Below are positions 59,597-64,000 of a DNA stretch of 64,000 nt, piece by piece. The stretch covers positions 5,146,564-5,210,563 of the forward strand of contig CM060175.1 in assembly GCA_030549775.1 (NCBI GenBank). The letters are read 5' to 3'. Below the pieces are notes generated by a model. The model worked only from the letters and a program-made list of their open reading frames with translations. It had not been told where the DNA came from and ran no database searches. A program made the translations under genes and the position numbers. This stretch comes from Tamarix chinensis. Taxonomy: Eukaryota > Streptophyta > Magnoliopsida > Caryophyllales > Tamaricaceae. Numbering within the stretch: position 1 is the stretch's first letter; each line of letters begins with the position of its first letter.

Positions 59597-60519
59597 ATGG
59601 AATATTAATGCTAAATTTTCTTTGCAGGGTAGAGAGTAGGAATAAAATAAGTAGGGTTATTAGTTTTGAATATTAGGTATTATTTGAATTATTATATGCT
59701 TTATTACCATTCTTATTATTATTATTATTATTATTATTAGTATAATTATTTTTATTATTATCTTTAATTATTCTGGAAGGGCAGAGACCTAAATTATTTT
59801 ATTATTATTCGCACATATGTTTTATAGTATTATTATTACTATTTTTACTATTATTAATAATGATATTATTATTATCTTTATTATTTTAATATTATTATAA
59901 ATAATATATATTATTAATATTATTGAATAATATTTCATTATTTAGGGGTAGGGTCGAAACCCTACCTTGTAATTTTAAGGCTTAGATTATTATTATTATT
60001 AAGATTTCTATTAATATTACTATTATTAGTAATAGTTTGTTATTATTAAAATTATTATTATTATTACCCTTACTAACTTTATTTTGGTGAAGGGTAGAAA
60101 CCCTTATATCACCTTTTTACCTTAAATTACAATAGTATTTTATGAGTATTTTAGTAGTATTGGGTGTAGTTAATTAAGAACCAAGACTTGGGATAAATTA
60201 GAAGCTAATAGTATTTTAGAAGGGAAGCTAATTCTAGTATTTTCCCCCATAATAGGTGAGCCCAGTCAAAGCCCTCAGGTGGAATAGGAACGTGCACCAA
60301 GACCGATGACCTATTAGGTAAGGGTGTTACTAAGGCAATTTGTGTGTTTATATGCATTATGTGCTTCTTATACCATGTATTCTATGTTATCATTATTAAT
60401 TATGTCGTATATGATATGATGTGGAGTTCACGTATGATCTTGGGTTGTTATATGGCTTGTGTTTTATTTGTATGTGATATGGCCTTAAGACATGCATGTT
60501 AGGGTTTGCATGATGTTAT

Positions 60520-60905
60520 TAATATTGCATGGAAGTGTGGCACGTCGCATAGTATTAGGGTTGCATGAGAGTGTGGTACGTTGCATGGTATTAGGGTTGC
60601 ATGGAAGTGTGGTACGTTGCATGGCAGTATTAGGGTTGCATGGAAGTGTGGTATGCTGCATGGGAATTAGGGTTTGCATGGAAGTGTGGTACGTTGCATG
60701 GTATTAGGGTTGCATGGAAGTGTGGTACGTTGCATGGCATTATTAGGGTTGCATGGAAGTGTGGTATGCTGCATGGGAGTTAGGGTTTGCATGGGAGTGT
60801 GGTACGTGGAACTAGGGTTTGCATCGGAGCTGGGGTTTGCGTAGGAGTTAGGGTTTGCATAGAAGTGTGGTTTACGTGGAACTAGAGGTTGCATGGGAGC
60901 TAGGG
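60520..60905 (+). repeat. minisatellite of about 37 bp in the chromovirus 3' LTR
   Basis: About ten units near GCATGGAAGTGTGGTACGTT followed by GCATGGTATTAGGGTT, with slightly shorter units at the 3' end. It has no counterpart in the other LTRs here, so it arose in this LTR lineage. Confidence 0.9.
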
Positions 60906-61004
60906 TTGCATAGAGTTAGTCATGCATGTCTGGGCGAATGTTTGTGAATAAAATATTTAAGACACTAATTACTTAAAGTGGAAGATATTGAGACGGGACC
61001 AGCC

Positions 61005-61440
61005 GATCCACCGGTCAGTAATAGTGGTTAGGGTTTTACCCTATGTGCGACCGATCCACCGGTAATAATAGTGGTTAGGGTTTTACCCTATTGTGACCGA
61101 TCCACCAGTAATAATAGTGGTTAGGACATGATGTCCTATATGTGACCGGCCCACCGGTTATAATAGTGGGGGATCCTGATCTCAATGAAAATAAACCAGA
61201 ATTTTGCTAAGGCAAGTAAAAGCTACTAATTACTTACAGTGAAACACTATGAGAGCAGGAACCGAACCGATCCACCGGTTAGGAATAGTGGTTAGGGTTT
61301 TACCCTATATGTGACCGATCCACCAGTTATAACAGTGGTTAAGGTTTGACCCTATTTGTGACCGATCCACCGGTAATAATAGTGGTTGGGGCACGGTGCT
61401 CCATGTGTGACCGGCCCACCGGTTATAATAGTGGGGTGTT
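61005..61440 (+). repeat. LTR box array in the chromovirus 3' LTR (eight copies)
   Basis: Eight copies of [GACCGATCCACCGG][TAATAATAGTGG], four before and four after the ACTAATTACTTACAGTGAAA box at 61232. Spacers repeat as TTAGGGTTTTACCCTATGTG, itself containing the inverted pair TAGGGTTTTACCCTA. The fourth and eighth units end in GGGG before the CTGATCTCA and CCTGTTCTCA stretches, as in E2. Confidence 0.92.
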
Positions 61441-61678
61441 CCTGTTCTCACATGGATTTGATAAAAGGCATGGTGTATATCGTATTCAAATGAAAGAAAG
61501 AGTAAACCATTAATCTGGGCCTTTTTGGGCCTTATGTGTGGGCTTGATGATTATAAACTCTGTAATGCTCTATAAGCTTTTATGTATCATATGTGTGGGT
61601 TTAAATTTGTAAGCTGATTTACTATCTTGCATGATTTATGTGCTTATGTGTTGGCCTTAGTGGTCGGTTACCTTACTT

Positions 61679-61693
61679 AGTATGTAGCGTACT
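61679..61693 (+). promoter_or_regulatory. LTR dyad element AGTATGTAGCGTACT
   Basis: Inverted repeat with a TAG spacer (one mismatch), followed by GATCACCCCTTTCATGGGTG and CTGCTCATTCCCACGAGCAG, two further small inverted repeats. The group of three is kept in order in E1, E3, E5 and E10. Confidence 0.5.
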
Positions 61694-62227
61694 GATCACC
61701 CCTTTCATGGGTGCTGCTCATTCCCACGAGCAGAAGACCCATCTGACGTGTTTCAGGTAGGTGATGCTTTCTACTATGCTATTGATGTCTATGGGACATC
61801 AGGTGGGGCCGAGTGATGATTGGGCTGCATCGATTATCAGAGTGACGTGTCCGGCTTTCCATTTAGTTTATTATTACTATCTTATTTACTTAAGATTAAC
61901 GCTTCAGAAACAATTTTATTATTGTAGCTATTTCTTCTCCCTGAAAAACTAACTCTCGTATTTCGGATTGTGTAAAGACTGATGCGTACCTGATTCCTGT
62001 ATTTATGAACTCGAACTATCTATTAATGTTTATTGAGTTGTTCTCTTTAGCCTTAGAACTTAGTACTGGAACAGTAGGAGTGAACCGGTCTGGTACTAAG
62101 TGTGGTGGTAACATCCCTAAAATTTACTGTTTTAATTTATAAGTAGTGTTTTGTTTAAAAAAAATTGTGTAAATTTGGGGGTGTTACACATTCGATCTCA
62201 TAATCATGTAGAGGAGAGAGGAGAAAT

Positions 62228-63190
62228 GATGTGTGTGGGAATATGGAAGTATCAATTATGTGAAACCAATGTTTGATTATGTTGTAATTAAGAAGAAGAA
62301 GGTTCGAAATTGTTGAATTAAGAATGTTGATATTCAAATAGGGTAGAATAATGATGATGATAATTCAATGATGGTGGTGATGATTCGATGGTGTTGATGA
62401 TTCGATGATGATGATTTGAATTTGATGGATGAATGATGAATATGATTCGACAATGATGAGATGATGATGAGGATGATTCAACTATTAGGGTTTGATGATA
62501 GATGGTTTCGTGGGTTCGGGTTAGGGTTTAGTTTTGAAAATTAGGGTTAAGGTTTTTAATGGTAAATTAAGGTTAAGGTTTTTCAAATTAGGGCTTCGGG
62601 TTTGGGATGTGTTTGGACGATAAATATGGCTAAAAGGGAGTGAGTTATGGAGTTTAGAAAAGATAGTACTTAATATCTCATTCATATGGACAAAGAGATT
62701 AAGAGTTTCAAGATTAGTCGTTCATGAACTCACACAAATTCAATATTTACAATTTGCATTCTACCTCAATTCAATCTTGATCTATCTCCACTCGTGGGTT
62801 CTATGACTTTATATAGCCAAGGCTACTGATTCCAAGATACTAGCTAAAAGGTATAATTATTTAAAATATACCTAGCTAAAAGATACTAAAATATAGAATA
62901 TTCTTTAAAAAGGTAGATTTATACTACTTTATTCTCTAGCTAATCTTTAATTCTAATACTTAATTAATTAATTAACTAAATCAACTAATATGCACATCCA
63001 AGCTGCATATTATTTTTCCCATGCACGTAGTCGTACATATACACGTATATGCCTAGTAGCTTGTATGGTACGTTTCATCTATAGCTAGCAACATGACCAT
63101 TTGTTTGTCTTAAATTTTGTGGGAGATCCTTTCTAAATGAAGAACACTTGGTTCTATAATTATGAATGTCAATTCTTGAGTATTTTCTCT
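62228..63190. other. unassigned segment of about 0.96 kb in E11 absent from E7
   Basis: E7 runs straight from GATCTCATAATGCACAG (46128) to AAGGTCATCTTCC (46171), whereas E11 has this extra block. Its first part is a GAT-rich stretch (62345-62480) and a run of TTAGGG-like sequence (62515-62600); its second part has a TATATAGCC at 62813 and ordinary AT-rich sequence. No coding pattern, clear inverted ends or duplication is visible. It could be a small unrecognised transposon or a captured fragment. Confidence 0.45.
62345..62480. repeat. GAT-rich low-complexity stretch
   Basis: Irregular GATGAT and GATTCGATG repeats over about 135 bases, in the extra segment of E11. Confidence 0.85.
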
Positions 63191-64000
63191 TGCATCAAGG
63201 AAGAAGACAATTGTTGAGGTCATTTCTCCCCCTCATTTGTCCCAATAAACCTACAGATCAAATCAAAGTAATATTTCACGTTAAATACATTAAATGTATC
63301 ATAAAAATGGTTAGGAATCTCTTAAGTACAATTTCACATGGGCTAGTAAGGTTCCAATTTAGTTTAAGAGATTTTCCAGAAAAATCAATCTCAAAAATGT
63401 AATCAAATCAACAAGCCAATTGATGGGTTTTGGTCTACTAGTTGACTGTTCATCCACTAGTCGATCGGTTTATCACAACCAATCAATCGGTTTAGTCAAA
63501 GAACCCAATTTAGCTAGAACAAAAAGCTATTCAATTGGTTTATGGAACCAGTCAATGGGTTTATTTGCAAAACTCAATAAACTTTATTTTTCAACATGAT
63601 TTCAAATCAAATTTGATCCCAAACCAAATTATAACATTAAATCAAAATCAAAGGCTCAAAATTTGACAAAAATTCTCATTCAACCATCATACAAAAATGT
63701 GGGGTATTACACGGTTGATTGCTTTGACCTAACTAGTTGATCTGTTTGCCCTCCAACAGCACCAAACGATTCATGTAGATCATGCTTACAAATCTTTATC
63801 ATACCACATTGGAACATGTTCTAACATCACATAACACATTTTTAGCTTACTTTAGTTGCACATTTCACCATTAATCATCAAAACCTAATCTTTGCTCAAG
63901 ATTCATGCTTTTCACTCAAAATGCACAATATAACCATTAAGTACACCTCTATAAGCTATATATTCATGACAACATGTAATATCAACCTTAAAGAGTTCCA

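Larger units (their letters stand above)
52771..62188 (+). mobile_element. chromodomain Ty3/gypsy retrotransposon (chromovirus, Tekay/Del-like), decayed
   Basis: Complete outline with target duplication CATTC (52766-52770 and 62189-62193), 5' LTR 52771-53266, tRNA-Met primer site, gag, protease-RT-RNase H, integrase with C-terminal chromodomain, polypurine tract and a 4066 bp 3' LTR. 9418 bp in all. The pol order with integrase after RNase H makes it Ty3/gypsy, the chromodomain makes it a chromovirus, and the very long LTR with TGTAAC/GGGGTGTTACA-style ends fits Tekay/Del. The shared parts of the LTRs differ at about 20 of 436 positions by my count. Stops and frameshifts in every gene, and a truncated 5' LTR, mean it cannot move by itself. 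Confidence 0.92.
58123..62188 (+). repeat. 3' LTR of the chromovirus (4066 bp, full length)
   Basis: TGAAATGCCCC start, GGGGGTGTTACA end. Order: AT-rich U3 (58123-58420), C/T- and GC-rich block with TATA box (58430-59470), (TTA)n at 59540-59596 and further TTA-rich stretches to 60065, TATTAGGTAAGG donor-like box (60312), a 37 bp minisatellite (60520-60905), ACTAATTACTTAAAGTGG (60964), box array (61005-61440), dyad AGTATGTAGCGTACT (61679), and a last 450 bases shared with the 5' LTR. It is the reference that shows the solo elements E1, E1a, E2, E3, E5 and E6 are LTRs. Confidence 0.92.
49886..63711 (-). mobile_element. LTR 'E11' nested in E8, carrying the chromovirus
   Basis: It starts TGTAACACCCC at 49886 and ends GGGGTATTACA at 63711. 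Net of the chromovirus it is about 4.4 kb, non-coding, and it aligns with E7 along its length except for an extra segment of about 0.96 kb (62228-63190). Flanks CAATC and CGGTT do not form a duplication; the copies of the target in E7 and E11 suggest a small deletion at the left junction. Palindrome clusters are at 51560-51850 and 63405-63560; a minus-strand TATA box is at 52522-52514. Confidence 0.75.
48102..64000 (-). mobile_element. LTR 'E8' (palindrome-motif family), interrupted and running off the window
   Basis: It begins TGTAACACCCC at 48102, directly after the MULE fragment. Bases 48102-49885 align by eye with 43212-45060 of E7. The sequence resumes at 63712 with GACCTAACTAGTTGATCTGT and CATGCTTACAAATC, which corresponds to E7 from about 45190. 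The far end is outside the window, so no duplication or length can be given. It is inserted in the MULE transposase coding region. Confidence 0.72.

Noticed and set aside
60485..60894. Repetitive frames on both strands (MHVRVCMM..., NTMQRTTLPCNP-type)
   Set aside because: Translation of the 37 bp minisatellite, with no independent support as protein.
62510..62600. TTAGGG-like runs suggesting an interstitial telomere
   Set aside because: Plant telomeres are TTTAGGG; the repeats here are irregular and few, with TTAAGG and TCGGG between.
1..64000. tRNA, rRNA or other RNA genes
   Set aside because: I looked for tRNA-like A/B boxes and rRNA stretches and saw none; the only tRNA-related piece is the primer binding site at 53270.

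Overview
The window is a repeat-rich piece of a plant nuclear genome, most likely an angiosperm. The supports are Ty1/copia, Athila-type Ty3/gypsy and chromodomain Ty3/gypsy elements, a MULE (Mutator-like) transposase, a plant-mobile-domain pseudogene, AT-rich introns and long (TTA)n/(GAT)n microsatellites. I could not identify the species. The only piece that looks like an ordinary host gene is the last two exons of an unidentified + strand gene at 1-354. Almost everything else is transposable-element sequence, and no intact element reading frame remains.

Layout: (1) 1-354 is the host gene 3' end, followed by a short 3'UTR. (2) 518-4939 plus 13420-13853 is a decayed minus-strand copia element. 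It is split at its gag zinc knuckle by an 8.5 kb insertion (4940-13414, duplication CACAT) that is a giant solo LTR, itself carrying a second solo LTR (5854-10625, duplication AAAAA). (3) 13854-18686 holds LTR remnants around a decayed Athila protease/RT/RNase H region. (4) 18708-20290 is a plant-mobile-domain pseudogene. (5) 20490-22898 is a 5'-truncated LTR. (6) 23040-24806 plus 47900-48101 is a minus-strand MULE/FAR1-type transposase pseudogene with a SWIM zinc finger and an OTU-like protease domain. It is split by a 23 kb nest: solo LTR 24807-47894 (duplication CAACC) carrying 25470-32298 (which carries 28242-31177), 33744-37568, 37663-42283 (duplication GTATG) and 43212-46631. (7) From 48102 to the window end a further LTR-like element interrupts the MULE. 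It contains 49886-63711, which contains a chromodomain Ty3/gypsy element at 52771-62188 (duplication CATTC).

Nearly all the large insertions begin TGTAAYACCCC or TGAAATGCCC and end GGGGTGTTACA, span 2.9-4.8 kb once nested material is removed, and lack coding capacity. The chromovirus at 52771-62188 has a 4.07 kb 3' LTR of the same design, so the others are best read as solo LTRs of this and related families. The LTRs share a module order: TATA box, a strand-asymmetric C/T-rich leader of about 1 kb, (TTA)n, a TAGGTAAGG splice-donor-like box, an ACTAATTACTTAAAGTG box, arrays of a CCACCGGCTATAATAGTGG box or (second family) of AACCAATCGATTGGTT-like palindromes, a dyad near AGTACGTAGCGTACT, and the terminal repeat. 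These arrays and boxes are the most interesting unexplained structure here. I found no new cellular system, RNA gene or CRISPR array.
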